A stretch of DNA of 64,000 bases from JANQOH01 sp965200095 (GTDB taxonomy: Bacteria > Pseudomonadota > Alphaproteobacteria > UBA7887): assembly GCA_965200095.1 (NCBI GenBank), contig OZ241350.1, forward strand, positions 310,001 through 374,000. The letters are read 5' to 3'. The position numbers were made by a program, and so were the translations under genes. The notes under the pieces are model-generated. The model worked only from the letters and a program-made list of their open reading frames with translations, made no database searches and was not told the origin of the DNA. Of this stretch, positions 20,713-29,705 are shown one piece after another. The first letter of the stretch is position 1. Each line of letters begins with the position of its first letter.

Positions 20713-21357
20713 TCAACGGCGAAAGCCGAGAGCGACGATATAGACTTCCGACGAGCCGGCGCGACTCGCCGGCGGTTTGACGCGCCGCACTTCGCGAAAC
20801 GAGCGTTTCATGCGGGCGACGAGCGCGCCTTCGCCGCCCTGAAGGGACTTGGCGACGAGGCCGCCGCCCTCCTTCAGCGCATCGGCGGCGAATTCGAACG
20901 TCGCCTCGCACAGTCCGGCCGCGCGCAACCGGTCGGCGACCGTTCCCGTCGCCGGCGCCGCCATGTCGCTGAGCACGGCGTCGGCGGGGCCGGCAAGCGC
21001 TGCGCGCACCGCCGCCGCTCCTTCCGGCGCCAGGAAATCGGCCTGGACGAAGACGGCGCCGGAGACCGGCTCCATCGCCTCAAGGTCGCAGGCGACCACC
21101 CGTCCGCGCTCGCCGACGCGCTCGCGCGCCACCTGCGTCCAGCCGCCGGGCGCGGCGCCGAGATCGACCGCTGCCGCGCCGCGCCGCAGCAACCCGAAAC
21201 GGTCGTCGATTTCGATCAGTTTGAAGGCCGCGCGGCTGCGATAGCCGGCGGCGCGGGCGGCGGCGACATACGGGTCGTTGAGCTGGCGGTCCAGCCAGCG
21301 GGCCGACGAAAGCGAACGTCCCTTCGCAGTCTTCAGACGCCGCCGGGCGCGCCGCAT
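20713..21357 (-). CDS. rlmE: 23S rRNA 2'-O-ribose methyltransferase
   Basis: A 214-residue RlmE/FtsJ methyltransferase, which methylates U2552 in the A-loop of 23S rRNA during late 50S assembly. Motif I is AVDLGAAPGGWTQVA. The K-D-K-E catalytic tetrad is visible: K in RSRAAFKL, D in LSDMAAP, K in LVAKSLQGG and E in SSEVYIVA. The N-terminal basic tail and the DPYVAAARAAGYRSRAAFK entry are typical. It lies 6 bp downstream of ndk on the same strand, probably co-transcribed. Confidence 0.93.
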   Translation of the reverse strand: MRRARRRLKTAKGRSLSSARWLDRQLNDPYVAAARAAGYRSRAAFKLIEIDDRFGLLRRGAAAVDLGAAPGGWTQVARERVGERGRVVACDLEAMEPVSGAVFVQADFLAPEGAAAVRAALAGPADAVLSDMAAPATGTVADRLRAAGLCEATFEFAADALKEGGGLVAKSLQGGEGALVARMKRSFREVRRVKPPASRAGSSEVYIVALGFRR

Positions 21358-21363
21358 CGCAGG

Positions 21364-21786
21364 TCAGCCGACGATTTCGAGCTCGCCGAAGAAGAAGCGT
21401 ATCTCCGTCGCCGCGCTGTGCGGCGAATCCGATCCGTGAACCGAATTCGCCTCGATCGATTCCGCGAAATCGCGCCGGATGGTTCCGTCCTCCGCTTTCG
21501 CCGGATCGGTCGCGCCCATCAATTCGCGGTTGCGCTCGATGGCGCCTTCCCCTTCGAGCACCTGGACGACGACCGGGCCCGAGCTCATGAACGCGCACAA
21601 TTCGTCGAAGAACGGCCGCTCGCGATGGACCGCGTAAAACGCTTCCGCGTTCGCCCGTGTCAGCGCGACGCGCTTTTGCGCGACGATACGCAGCCCCGCT
21701 TCCTCGAAGCGCGCGTTGATCTTTCCGGTCAGGTTGCGCCGGGTGGCGTCCGGCTTGAGAATCGACAGGGTCCGTTCGAGCGCCAT
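21364..21786 (-). CDS. ndk: Nucleoside diphosphate kinase
   Basis: A 140-residue NDK of standard length. It transfers the gamma phosphate between nucleoside triphosphates and diphosphates through a phosphohistidine, H117 in NSVHGSDS. The N-terminal ERTLSILKPDA strand and the GPVVVQVLEG and GATDPAKA segments, which frame the nucleotide site, are conserved. It forms tetramers or hexamers in the cytoplasm. Codon use and GC match the chromosomal background. The next gene rlmE follows after 6 bp. Confidence 0.97.
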   Translation of the reverse strand: MALERTLSILKPDATRRNLTGKINARFEEAGLRIVAQKRVALTRANAEAFYAVHRERPFFDELCAFMSSGPVVVQVLEGEGAIERNRELMGATDPAKAEDGTIRRDFAESIEANSVHGSDSPHSAATEIRFFFGELEIVG

Positions 21787-21870
21787 GGGCGGTCCGTTCG
21801 CGGTTGCGGAGCGTGGCCTTATAGCGGCGCGGAACGGCGGGCGACAACCGCTCGGGCGCCGCGGCAGCCG

Positions 21871-22374
21871 CTACGGGCCGGGACTCGCGCCTTCCGCGTC
21901 CGGCGCCGCCGGAAGGTCGACGACGGCGACGACGGCGGCCAGCATCCCTTCCTGCCGCGCCATTCGCTCGCCCATATCGCCCAGCTGGCTATGCAGATCG
22001 CCGATCTCGCTGCGCCGTTCCTCACGCAAGGCGGCGATCTCGCCCCGGACGGCGGCAATCTCGTCACGCATCTCCGTGCGCAAGCTGCCAATCTCGCTAC
22101 GCATCTCCGTGCGCAAGCTGTCAATCTCGCCGCGCATCTCCGTGCGCAAGCTGTCAATCTCGCTTCTGACAGTAGCGATCTCGCCGTGCATCTCCGTGCG
22201 CAAGCTGCCAATCTCGCTGCGCATCTCCGTGCGCAAGCTGCCGATCTCGCCGCGCATCTCCGTGCGCAGGGCCGATATTTCGCCGAGGATCACAATGAAC
22301 ATGGGAACGGTCAGCCCGACGAACAGCGCCGCGATGGAGAGAAACAGCGCAACGAAGGGGTTGATCTTCGGCAC
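21871..22374 (-). CDS. Membrane-anchored hendecad coiled-coil protein
   Basis: A 167-residue protein with one N-terminal transmembrane segment (about residues 6-30, PFVALFLSIAALFVGLTVP) followed by a long coiled coil and a short Pro/Ala tail. The coiled coil is built of 11-residue repeats of the form EIxSLRTEMRx, at least eight in a row, with two 18-residue spacers (EIATVRSEIDSLRTEMRG-type). Hydrophobic I and L positions repeat every 11 residues, a hendecad pattern giving a nearly straight coil. Such proteins are usually cytoplasmic or periplasmic rods; no catalytic domain is present. It is alone on its strand between ndk and a divergent ABC-F gene. Function unknown. Confidence 0.7.
   Translation of the reverse strand: MPKINPFVALFLSIAALFVGLTVPMFIVILGEISALRTEMRGEIGSLRTEMRSEIGSLRTEMHGEIATVRSEIDSLRTEMRGEIDSLRTEMRSEIGSLRTEMRDEIAAVRGEIAALREERRSEIGDLHSQLGDMGERMARQEGMLAAVVAVVDLPAAPDAEGASPGP
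22069..22266. repeat. 33-bp coding tandem repeats
   Basis: Six near-identical units begin with CATCTCCGTGCGCA at 22069, 22102, 22135, 22189, 22222 and 22255. The spacing is 33 bp except for one 54-bp step, which corresponds to a 7-residue insertion in the coiled coil. The units encode the hendecads of the gene at 21871-22374 on the minus strand. Nucleotide identity between units is higher than the protein pattern requires, so they look like recent duplications or conversion. Confidence 0.85.
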
Positions 22375-22585
22375 GATAGCGCCTCCTCCGCGTCCGACGC
22401 CGCCACGCGACGGCTCCCGACTCCGCCGTCACAATATCGCGGCGCGGAACCGCGCGCAAATGCGGCGCTCCCGCCGTTCCCCGAGTTCGCCGGGGGCCTC
22501 GCCGCGCCGTCGGTTGTAGAATGAAACCCTCGCGGCGGGGGGAAGGCCGCACGGGTCGCCCGCCGTTCCGGGGCGCGTATCGGCG

Positions 22586-24463
22586 ATGCTTCAGGTCAGG
22601 GACGTCCACTGCCGTATCGACGGAAAGGCGGTGCTTGAGGGCGCGACCTTCGCCGTCGCCGAAGGCCATCGCGCGGCGCTGGTGGGGCGCAACGGCGCCG
22701 GCAAGAGCACCCTGTTGCGTCTGATCGCCGGCGAGATCGAATGCGATTCCGGCGCCGTGGAACTGCCGTGCGGCGCGCGCGTCTCCCACGTCGCGCAGAC
22801 CGCGCCTTCCGGCGCCGCAAGCGTCCGCGAGTTCGTCCTCGCGGCCGACCGCGAGCGCGAGCGCCTGCTCGCCGAGGCCGCGGACAGCGCGGACGGCGCG
22901 CGCCTCGCCGCGGTTCATGCGCGTCTCGACGAGATCGCGGCGCACGCCGCGCCGGCGCGCGCGGCGGCGATCCTGGGCGGCCTCGGTTTCGACCCGCGCG
23001 CCCAGGCGGCGCCGCTCAATTCGCTGTCGGGCGGCTGGCGGATGCGCGCCGCCCTCGCCGCCGCGCTGTTCGCCGAGCCCGACCTGTTGCTTCTCGACGA
23101 ACCCACCAACCATCTCGACCTCGAGGCGAACCTCTGGCTCGCCGCCTTTCTCGCGCGATGGCCCCGCACCCTTCTGATTTGCGGTCACGACCGCGCGCTG
23201 ATCGACAAGGCGGCCACCGAAACCGTGCATCTCCATCGCGGCCGGACGCGGCTCTACCGCGGCGGCTGGAGCGCGTTCGTCCGCGCCCGTCGCGAAAGGC
23301 TCGCGCGCGACGCCGCCGAACGCGAGCGCATCGGGGCCGAGCGCCGCCGGATGCAGGCTTTCGTCGACCGTTTCCGCTACAAGGCGACGAAAGCGCGGCA
23401 GGCGCAAAGCCGCCTCAAGACGCTGGAAAAACTTGCCGCGCCGCCGCCGCCGCTCGCCGAAGCGCCGGTGCGACTGCGCTTCCCCGAACCGCTTCCCCTG
23501 GCGCCGCCGCTCCTCGACCTGCAGGGCGTCGCCGTGGGCTACGACGCCCGCCGCCCGGTGCTGCGCGGCCTCGACCTGCGCCTGGACATGGGCGACCGCG
23601 TCGCCCTGCTCGGCGCCAACGGCAACGGCAAGACCACCTTGTTGCGCCTGCTCGCGGGAAGGCTGCGACCGTCCGCCGGGGCGCTGCGCCGGGCGCCGCG
23701 CCTCGCCGTCGGATATTTCGCCCAGGACCGGGCCGAGTCGCTGGACCCGGCGGCGAGCGCGGAACGCCATGTCGCGGCGGCGTGGCCCGAAGCCGACGAA
23801 ACCGTCCGGCGCGCCCATTGCGGGCGTTTCGGCCTCTCCGGAACGCTTGCAGACATCCCCGCGGCGGCGCTGTCGGGCGGCGAGACCGTGCGGCTGGTCC
23901 TCGCCTTGATATGCTGTTCGCGTCCGCAGATCCTGTTGCTCGACGAGCCGACCGACCATCTCGACATGGATTCGCGCGAGGCGCTCGTCGCCGCGCTCGC
24001 CGACTATGAGGGGGCGGCGGTCCTCGTGTCGCACGACGAAGACACGATCATGCGCGCCGCGGACCGGCTGTGGCTGGTCGCCGACGGCGGATGCCGCCCC
24101 TTCGACGGCGATCTCGACGACTACCGGGCGCTCACGCTGCGCCGCCGCGGCGGCGAAGGCCGGTCGCGCAGGGGCGGCGGCGCGCGACGCGTCGAGCGGC
24201 GCCGCGCCGCGGCCGCGCGCACGGCCGCCGCTCCCTTGCGCCGCGCCGCTCGCGCCGCAGAAGCGAGGGCGGCGGCCCTGGGCGCAGAGATCGCAGCGCT
24301 GGAGCGAGAGATCGCCGACCCGGCGCTCTATGGCGGGAAAGACGCCGTTGCGCGCGCCGCCGACCTCAACCGGCGCCGCGCCGCGGCCGTTCGCGCGCTC
24401 GCCGCCGCAGAGGCGGAATGGCTCGCCGCCGAGGAGGCGCTGGAGAGCGCGGACGGAGGTTGA
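22586..24463 (+). CDS. ABC-F family ATP-binding protein
   Basis: A 625-residue ABC-F protein with two ATPase domains and no membrane segment. Domain 1: Walker A GRNGAGKST near residue 34, signature LNSLSGGW, Walker B LLLLDEPTNHLDLE. Domain 2: Walker A GANGNGKTT, signature AALSGGE, Walker B LLLDEPTDHLD. The linker between them contains the basic RFRYKATKARQAQSR segment typical of ABC-F translation factors. The C-terminal 110 residues are an unusually Arg/Ala-rich coiled-coil extension, as in Uup-type members, which bind DNA or ribosomes. Likely role: ribosome-associated ATPase. The exact subgroup (Uup, EttA or YheS-like) is not settled; the C-terminal coiled coil favours Uup. Confidence 0.88.
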   Translation: MLQVRDVHCRIDGKAVLEGATFAVAEGHRAALVGRNGAGKSTLLRLIAGEIECDSGAVELPCGARVSHVAQTAPSGAASVREFVLAADRERERLLAEAADSADGARLAAVHARLDEIAAHAAPARAAAILGGLGFDPRAQAAPLNSLSGGWRMRAALAAALFAEPDLLLLDEPTNHLDLEANLWLAAFLARWPRTLLICGHDRALIDKAATETVHLHRGRTRLYRGGWSAFVRARRERLARDAAERERIGAERRRMQAFVDRFRYKATKARQAQSRLKTLEKLAAPPPPLAEAPVRLRFPEPLPLAPPLLDLQGVAVGYDARRPVLRGLDLRLDMGDRVALLGANGNGKTTLLRLLAGRLRPSAGALRRAPRLAVGYFAQDRAESLDPAASAERHVAAAWPEADETVRRAHCGRFGLSGTLADIPAAALSGGETVRLVLALICCSRPQILLLDEPTDHLDMDSREALVAALADYEGAAVLVSHDEDTIMRAADRLWLVADGGCRPFDGDLDDYRALTLRRRGGEGRSRRGGGARRVERRRAAAARTAAAPLRRAARAAEARAAALGAEIAALEREIADPALYGGKDAVARAADLNRRRAAAVRALAAAEAEWLAAEEALESADGG

Positions 24464-24547
24464 CCCCCCGCGCGCGCCGCGTCAGGGGATTCCCGCTTTC
24501 GCGGGAATGACGAGTATTTGTTGACCCCCGGCGCGCGCTGCGTCAGG
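24460..24547. repeat. Direct repeats around a palindrome
   Basis: Two imperfect copies of a 27-bp sequence beginning TTGACCCCC and ending GCGTCAGG lie at 24460-24486 and 24521-24547. Between them is a perfect 8-bp inverted repeat, ATTCCCGC-TTTC-GCGGGAAT at 24489-24508. Palindromes of this type are dispersed in many proteobacterial genomes and can act as bidirectional terminators between convergent genes, which is its position here between the ABC-F and ABC substrate-binding genes. The second repeat overlaps the 3' end of the latter. Confidence 0.65.
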
Positions 24548-25757
24548 CCGCGCACCCCGGTTCCGGCGCCACCCTGCCGAGTCGCCGCGTCACTTCCAGC
24601 CCGTCGCCGCGGCCCCGCGCCGCCGCCACCTCGAAACTCGCGTGGCGGTTCCGCGCGTCGATCGTTACCGGTCCCGTCGCGCTGTCGAATTGCAGTCCCT
24701 TGAGACCCTCCAGGATCGCCGGCGCCGTCGCCTCGCCCGCTGCCGCCGCCGCGGCGGCGACCGCCGCAAGCGCGTTATGGTGGGTATAGGCGTAAAAGGT
24801 CACGGGAGTCGCGTCGCCGCCGACGCGCTTCATGCGCGCCACCAGGTCCGGAACCCCGCCCTCGCCGTCGGAGGCGACGAAGGGAGAGACCGTCGTCACC
24901 TGCGACACTTCGTTTTCCGGCAGTTCGCCCGCGTGCAGTTCGTTGAACCCCACCCAGCCGAAACGCACGCGGTTGAGCAGGCCGAGCGCCCGCGCCTGAT
25001 GGACGAAGCTCGCGCCGTGAATGCGCGGGACGCAGAACACCACCGTGTCGGCGCCCGTGTCGGCGATCCAGCGGATGATCGCCTGGAACGACTCCTCGCC
25101 GACGGGGGTCAGCGCCTGCCCCTCGACAGTGCCCTCCAATCCGTAAATGACCTTGAGGATCGACTGCCGGAAGCTCGACAATTGCCAGCTCGAATAGGTG
25201 CCGACGAGGAAATAGGCGCGTCCTTCGCCGCCGTCGAGCTGGCGAATGAGCGAAAATATGTCCTGGTTGGGCGTCGGCCCGACCGAGAAATAGTTGTCGG
25301 CGCAGAACAGACCCTCATTGTTCGAGGCCGAGACGACGGGGACGCCGTGGGCGCCGAGGGCCGCGGCGGCGGTCTTGCGCCCGGCGGCGATGAACGGCCC
25401 GACGGCGGCCGCGACCCCTTCCTCGCGCGCCAGCCGGTCGCAGGTCTGCGCCAGGCCGCGCGGCGTTCCCGCGGTATCGGCGTAGACGAGCTCCACCGGC
25501 CGCCCGAGAACGCCGCCGGCGCCGTTGATCTCGTCGGCGGCGGTTTCCAGCCCCAGCCGCATTTGCGCCGCGTGAGCGTCGAGTCCTCCGGTCAGCGGCA
25601 ACAGCGCCGCGACGCGCAGTGCGCCGTCGCTCCGCGCGCGGGCGGGAAACGGCGCCAGGCCCGCGGCGGCGCTCGCGGCCAGCCCCGCGAGGACGCGGCG
25701 GCGGCTGGTCCCGGCGCCCGCCCCGGCGTTCGATCGTATTGTCCGTGCGGTCGTCAT
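24543..25757 (-). CDS. ABC transporter substrate-binding protein, branched-chain amino acid type
   Basis: A 404-residue periplasmic binding protein of the Leu/Ile/Val (Peripla_BP_6) class. The N-terminus carries a twin-arginine-type signal (SRRRVLAGLAASAAAGL, residues 18-34), cleaved near PARARS. The mature protein begins with LRVAALLPLTGG, and EINGAGGVLGRPVELVYAD and VGPF are the usual substrate-cleft segments. ATG 25757 follows GGGAGG and is preferred over the longer frame upstream. No permease or ATPase gene is adjacent. It could also act as an amide- or urea-type binding protein. Ligand unknown. Confidence 0.82.
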   Translation of the reverse strand: MTTARTIRSNAGAGAGTSRRRVLAGLAASAAAGLAPFPARARSDGALRVAALLPLTGGLDAHAAQMRLGLETAADEINGAGGVLGRPVELVYADTAGTPRGLAQTCDRLAREEGVAAAVGPFIAAGRKTAAAALGAHGVPVVSASNNEGLFCADNYFSVGPTPNQDIFSLIRQLDGGEGRAYFLVGTYSSWQLSSFRQSILKVIYGLEGTVEGQALTPVGEESFQAIIRWIADTGADTVVFCVPRIHGASFVHQARALGLLNRVRFGWVGFNELHAGELPENEVSQVTTVSPFVASDGEGGVPDLVARMKRVGGDATPVTFYAYTHHNALAAVAAAAAAAGEATAPAILEGLKGLQFDSATGPVTIDARNRHASFEVAAARGRGDGLEVTRRLGRVAPEPGCAA

Positions 25758-25884
25758 CGTCGTCCCTCCCGTGTTCCGGTCGCCGGCGTCACTGTGACCG
25801 AGAAGCGCGCGCGGGGCCAGAGGCGGCGCGCGGGATGCGAATCCGCTAGACTGCGCGCCGGCGAACCCGAGGAGGCGATGGACG

Positions 25885-26967
25885 ATGGAACGCAGACGCT
25901 TTCTGAAGACGGCCGCGGCAGCCGGCGCCGGCGCTGCGGCGCTGCCCGCGCCGGCGCTCGCCCAGGGGCGCGTCCAGTGGCGCATGGTCACCTGCTGGCC
26001 GCGCAACCTGCCGGCCATCGGCGTCGGCGCGCAGCGCCTCGCCGACGCGGTCGGCGAAATGTCGGACGGGCGGCTGACGATCAAGCTCTACGCCGCCGGC
26101 GAGCTGGTGCCCGCCTTCGAGGCGTTCGACGCGGTGCGCGACGGCGTCGCCGAGTGTTGTCACGACGCGCCCTATTACTGGATCGCGAAACACGGCGCGA
26201 TCCCGTTCTTCTGTTCGGTCCCCGGCGGGCTGACGCCGCCGGAGCAGAACTCATGGCTCCTTTACGGCGGCGGGCAGGCGTTGTGGGACGAGCTCTATGC
26301 CGAATTCGGCCTGCGCGGGTTCCTCGCCGGCACCGGCGGCCCCAATATGGGCGGCTGGTTCCGCAACAGCATCGACTCGGTCGACGACCTGAACGGGCTG
26401 CGCATGCGCATTCCCGGTCTCGGCGCGGAAGTGCTCAACCGGCTCGGCGCCGTCGCCGTCAACCTGCCGGGCGGCGAGGTTCTGCCGTCGCTCCAGACCG
26501 GCGCCATCGACGCCACCGAATGGGCGGGCCCCTACAACGATCTCGCCATGGGCTTCTACAAGGTCGCTCCCTACTATTACGGGCCGGGCGTTCACGAACC
26601 CGGCCCCTCGCTCTCGCTGACCGTGAACCGCGAGGCTTACGACGCCCTTCCCGGCGACCTCCGGGCGATCCTGCGCTACGCCGCCGGAGAAGAGAACATG
26701 CGCATGTACGCCGAGACCATGAACGGCAACGCCCTGGCGCTCGAGGCGCTGGTCGACCGTCACGGCGTCGATCTGCGTCATTTCCCGGCGCCGGTTCTGT
26801 CGGCGATGCTCGAACGGTCCGCCGAGGTGGTCGCCGAGGCCGGCGCGGCGAGCCCGATCGCGCGGCGCATCCACGAAAGCTGGAGCGCGTTCCGCGACCG
26901 GATGATCGCCATGCAGCCCTATGGCGCGCTGGGCTATCTCGCCGGGCGGGCGGCGCAGTTCGCCTGA
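25885..26967 (+). CDS. TRAP transporter substrate-binding protein (TakP-like)
   Basis: A 360-residue DctP-family protein. The N-terminus is a Tat signal (MERRRFLKTAAAAGAGAAA, residues 1-19, cleaved after ALA). The mature part contains WPRNLPAIGVGAQRLAD, LYAAGELVPAFEAFDAV and the ligand region GGEVLPSLQTGAIDATEW, close to TakP, which binds 2-oxo acids. Bulky W and the arginine in RMRIPG contact the carboxylate in the family. ATG 25885 gives a correct Tat n-region. A second DctP-type gene with a complete permease lies 1.7 kb downstream; this one has none next to it and may share it or use a distant one. Confidence 0.85.
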   Translation: MERRRFLKTAAAAGAGAAALPAPALAQGRVQWRMVTCWPRNLPAIGVGAQRLADAVGEMSDGRLTIKLYAAGELVPAFEAFDAVRDGVAECCHDAPYYWIAKHGAIPFFCSVPGGLTPPEQNSWLLYGGGQALWDELYAEFGLRGFLAGTGGPNMGGWFRNSIDSVDDLNGLRMRIPGLGAEVLNRLGAVAVNLPGGEVLPSLQTGAIDATEWAGPYNDLAMGFYKVAPYYYGPGVHEPGPSLSLTVNREAYDALPGDLRAILRYAAGEENMRMYAETMNGNALALEALVDRHGVDLRHFPAPVLSAMLERSAEVVAEAGAASPIARRIHESWSAFRDRMIAMQPYGALGYLAGRAAQFA

Positions 26968-27097
26968 GCCGGCGCGGGCTTTGCCCCGGCGCGGCGACGG
27001 GCGTATCGTGGCGTGAGAGACGGGGCGGCGCGGGCGCGCTTCCCCGACAAGGCCGCCGGCGCCGCTCCCCGGCGCCGGGACGCAAGGGAGAAGACGA

Positions 27098-28609
27098 ATG
27101 GGCAGCTATTTTACCGAACGCGAGTACGGGCGGGTCGAACCCGCCGAGAACGCGTTCCAGTCGCCGATTCCCACCCAGGTGGTGTCGAACGGCGAATTCA
27201 ACCCGCCGCCCCAGTCGCGGCGGCAGAAGCAGGTCGAGGAGCGCATCAAGGAGCTCGCCGACAGCCACGGGGCAAAGCAGGGTCTCGACCGGCGCGAGTT
27301 CCTCCGCACCGGTTCGGGCATGGCCGCCGCCTTCCTGGCGATGAACGAGGTCTACGGCGATGTCTTCAAGGTCTCGGAGGCCGAGGCGGCCGACCGGGAA
27401 ATGGCCGCCGAGATGGCCGCCGACAATGACGGACAGTTCATTTTCGACGTGCAGACCCACTTCGTGCGCGACGACTACACGCAGGAAGGCTTCCTCGGCT
27501 TCATCAAGCACGGCGCCGAGGTCTGGCAGAGCGGCGGCGTCGACGCCGAAACGGTGTCGATGTACAACCTGAAGTTCGAAAACTACGTCCGCGAAATGTA
27601 TCTCAACAGCGACACCGACCTCGCGGTGCTGTCGGGCGCCCCGTTCGACGATGCGTCGTGGGAGTTCCTGTCCAACGAGCAGATCGCGGACGCGGTGGAT
27701 GTCGTCAACACGACCGCCGGGTCCAAGCGGCTGCTCGGCCACGCCGTCGTCCGGCCCGGCCAGCCGGGCTGGATGGACGAGGTCGACCGCGCCCTCGCCG
27801 AGCGCCCGCCGGCCAGCTGGAAGCTCTACACCATCGGCGACCCGCTCTCGGCGGCGACCAAATACCCCTTCAACCTCGACGACGAGGACCTGCTCTATCC
27901 GTTCTACGAGAAGGCGGACAAGGCGGGCATCCGGACCATCTGCATCCACAAGGGGCTGATGCCGGCGGACTATCGCGACAGCTGGCCCGAAGTGTGGAAG
28001 TACCAGACGCCGAACGACCTGAAAAAGGCCGCCGCCGACTGGCCGCAGCTCAACTTCGTCATCTATCACGGCTGTCTGCGTCCGTTCATGGACGCCCCGG
28101 GCGAACCCTTCCGCGCCTTCCAGGAGACCGGACGGATCGAATGGGCGACCGACATGGGCGAGGTCGCGCAGGAAGCCGGGGTCAGCAACATCTACGCCGA
28201 GATGGGCACCAGTTTCGCCTCCACCGCGGTGGCGGACCCGCGCTTCGCGGCCGCCGTGCTCGGCACATGGGTCAAGGGCCTCGGCCCGTCGAACGTGGTC
28301 TGGGGCACCGACTCGGTGTTCCACGGGTCGCCGCAATGGCAGATCGAGGCGCTGCGCCGCCTCGAAATCCCCGAGGAGCTCCGGGAAGCGCACGGCTTCG
28401 AGCCGCTCGGCCCCGCCAACGGAACCGTCAAGAGCCAGATCTTCGGCTACAACTCCGCGCGCCTCTACAACCTCGACCTGCGCGCCGAGAGAGAGCGCAT
28501 CGACCGCGACACTTTCGCCGAGACCAGGCGCCAACACCGCGAAGCGGGCACTCTGGACAGCCTCCGCGCCAACCGCAGCTACGGGTATATCGCCCGCAGG
28601 ACGGCGTAA
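27098..28609 (+). CDS. Amidohydrolase-family protein with internal Tat-like motif
   Basis: A 503-residue metal-dependent hydrolase of the amidohydrolase-2 fold. The first 60 residues are polar. A twin-arginine motif follows at DRREFLRTGSG (RR 65-66), with a hydrophobic stretch to about residue 83. The catalytic barrel begins about residue 110 (IFDVQTHFVRDDY) and contains ICIHKGL, VIYHGCLR and the late VVWGTDSVFHG, in which the aspartate is the expected final metal ligand. ATG 27098 follows AAGGGAGAAG and is clear, so the long pre-Tat extension is real in this frame. It lies between two TRAP binding proteins and ends in a good terminator. Substrate unknown. Confidence 0.75.
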   Translation: MGSYFTEREYGRVEPAENAFQSPIPTQVVSNGEFNPPPQSRRQKQVEERIKELADSHGAKQGLDRREFLRTGSGMAAAFLAMNEVYGDVFKVSEAEAADREMAAEMAADNDGQFIFDVQTHFVRDDYTQEGFLGFIKHGAEVWQSGGVDAETVSMYNLKFENYVREMYLNSDTDLAVLSGAPFDDASWEFLSNEQIADAVDVVNTTAGSKRLLGHAVVRPGQPGWMDEVDRALAERPPASWKLYTIGDPLSAATKYPFNLDDEDLLYPFYEKADKAGIRTICIHKGLMPADYRDSWPEVWKYQTPNDLKKAAADWPQLNFVIYHGCLRPFMDAPGEPFRAFQETGRIEWATDMGEVAQEAGVSNIYAEMGTSFASTAVADPRFAAAVLGTWVKGLGPSNVVWGTDSVFHGSPQWQIEALRRLEIPEELREAHGFEPLGPANGTVKSQIFGYNSARLYNLDLRAERERIDRDTFAETRRQHREAGTLDSLRANRSYGYIARRTA

Positions 28610-28636
28610 CGCGCGCGCTTCGCCGGATATTCGCGG

Positions 28637-28665
28637 ACCGGGGCTTCGGCCCCGGTTCCCTTTTC
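28637..28665 (+). terminator. Rho-independent terminator
   Basis: A perfect 8-bp stem ACCGGGGC/GCCCCGGT with a TTCG tetraloop (28637-28656), followed by TCCCTTTTC. It lies 28 bp after the amidohydrolase stop and 21 bp before the next start, so it separates that gene from the dctPQM operon. Strength is judged by eye. Confidence 0.72.
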
Positions 28666-28685
28666 GGAGGAAGACAAGGACGATC

Positions 28686-29705
28686 ATGCCGACGCCCCAC
28701 TCCCCCTTTCGCGCGGCGGGCGCGGCGGTCGGCGTCCTGCTCGCGGTCTTCGCGGCGGCGGAGGCCGGGGCCGCCCGCACCTTGCGCGTCACCCTGCAAC
28801 TGCCGCTGACCTCGCCTCTCGGCCAGAACCTTCTCGCTTTCGAGGAACGGGTGGAGGCGGAGTCGGGCGGCGCCATCGACATCGAGATCTACCCCGGCGC
28901 CCAGCTCTACACCGACCGCGAGGTCCCCGCGGCGGTCGCTTCGGGCCAGATCGAAATGGGGGTCTCGTCGCTCATGCGTTTCGCCGGCGCCGTCCCCGCC
29001 GTGGACATTTTCACCGTGCCGTTCCTGTTCGACACCGAGGCGCGGGTGCGCGCCGCGACCGCTCCCGGCTCGCCGGTGCGCGCGCCTCTCGACGAGGCGA
29101 TGGCGGCGAAAGGCGCCCGCCCGCTGTGGTGGCAGCCCTACGGTTTTTCGCTGATCATGCTGCGCGACGGCGTCGCGCGCCGCCCCGAAGACCTCGCAGG
29201 CCGCAAGATACGCACCTTCGGCAAGGCCCTCGAAGCCTTCGTCGATGTCCTCGGCGGCGGCGCCGTCAACATTTCGGGCTCGCGCCAGTTCCTCGCCTAC
29301 GAACGCGGCGCCGTGGACGGCGGCATGACCGGACCGTTGACGGTGAAGGACCGGAAACTCTGGCAGGTGCTCGACTCGGCGACACTGACCGACCATTCCG
29401 CGGTCGAATTCCTCGTATTGATCAACGAGTCGCTGTGGCAAGGCCTGGACGCCGGCGAGCGCGCCCTGCTGTCCGGCGCGGCGCGCGCCGCGGAGGTCGG
29501 GCTGCGGGACGCCTTTCCCGCTCTCGCCGCCGCCGCGCTGGCGGAGGCCGAGGCCAACGGGATGACCGTCCATCGCCCCACCGCCGACGAGAAAGCGGCG
29601 TGGCGCCGGGCTGCGGAGCCGCTGCGCCCGCTTTATCTCGAACGGGCCGGAGCGCTGGGGGCCGAACTGCTTGCCGCAGCGGAAGCGCTTGCCGTCGCCG
29701 ATTGA
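28686..29705 (+). CDS. dctP: TRAP transporter substrate-binding protein DctP
   Basis: A 339-residue DctP protein with a Sec signal at residues 5-28 (ending EAGAA). The mature part shows LRVTLQLPLTSPLGQN, a lid segment EIYPGAQLYTDREVPAAV, PFLFDTEA and the conserved ligand-binding LAGRKIRTFG, in which the arginine binds a carboxylate. The AVDGGMTGPL region is where cognate DctQ/M contact is usual. It is followed by dctQ (overlapping) and dctM, so this is a complete tripartite ATP-independent transporter driven by an ion gradient. Substrate unknown; TRAP systems mostly take organic acids. It starts after a terminator, so it has its own promoter. Confidence 0.9.
   Translation: MPTPHSPFRAAGAAVGVLLAVFAAAEAGAARTLRVTLQLPLTSPLGQNLLAFEERVEAESGGAIDIEIYPGAQLYTDREVPAAVASGQIEMGVSSLMRFAGAVPAVDIFTVPFLFDTEARVRAATAPGSPVRAPLDEAMAAKGARPLWWQPYGFSLIMLRDGVARRPEDLAGRKIRTFGKALEAFVDVLGGGAVNISGSRQFLAYERGAVDGGMTGPLTVKDRKLWQVLDSATLTDHSAVEFLVLINESLWQGLDAGERALLSGAARAAEVGLRDAFPALAAAALAEAEANGMTVHRPTADEKAAWRRAAEPLRPLYLERAGALGAELLAAAEALAVAD

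Noticed and set aside
22069..22266. Regular 33-bp repeats considered as a CRISPR array
   Set aside because: Units are directly adjacent with no unique spacers and encode the coiled-coil hendecads.
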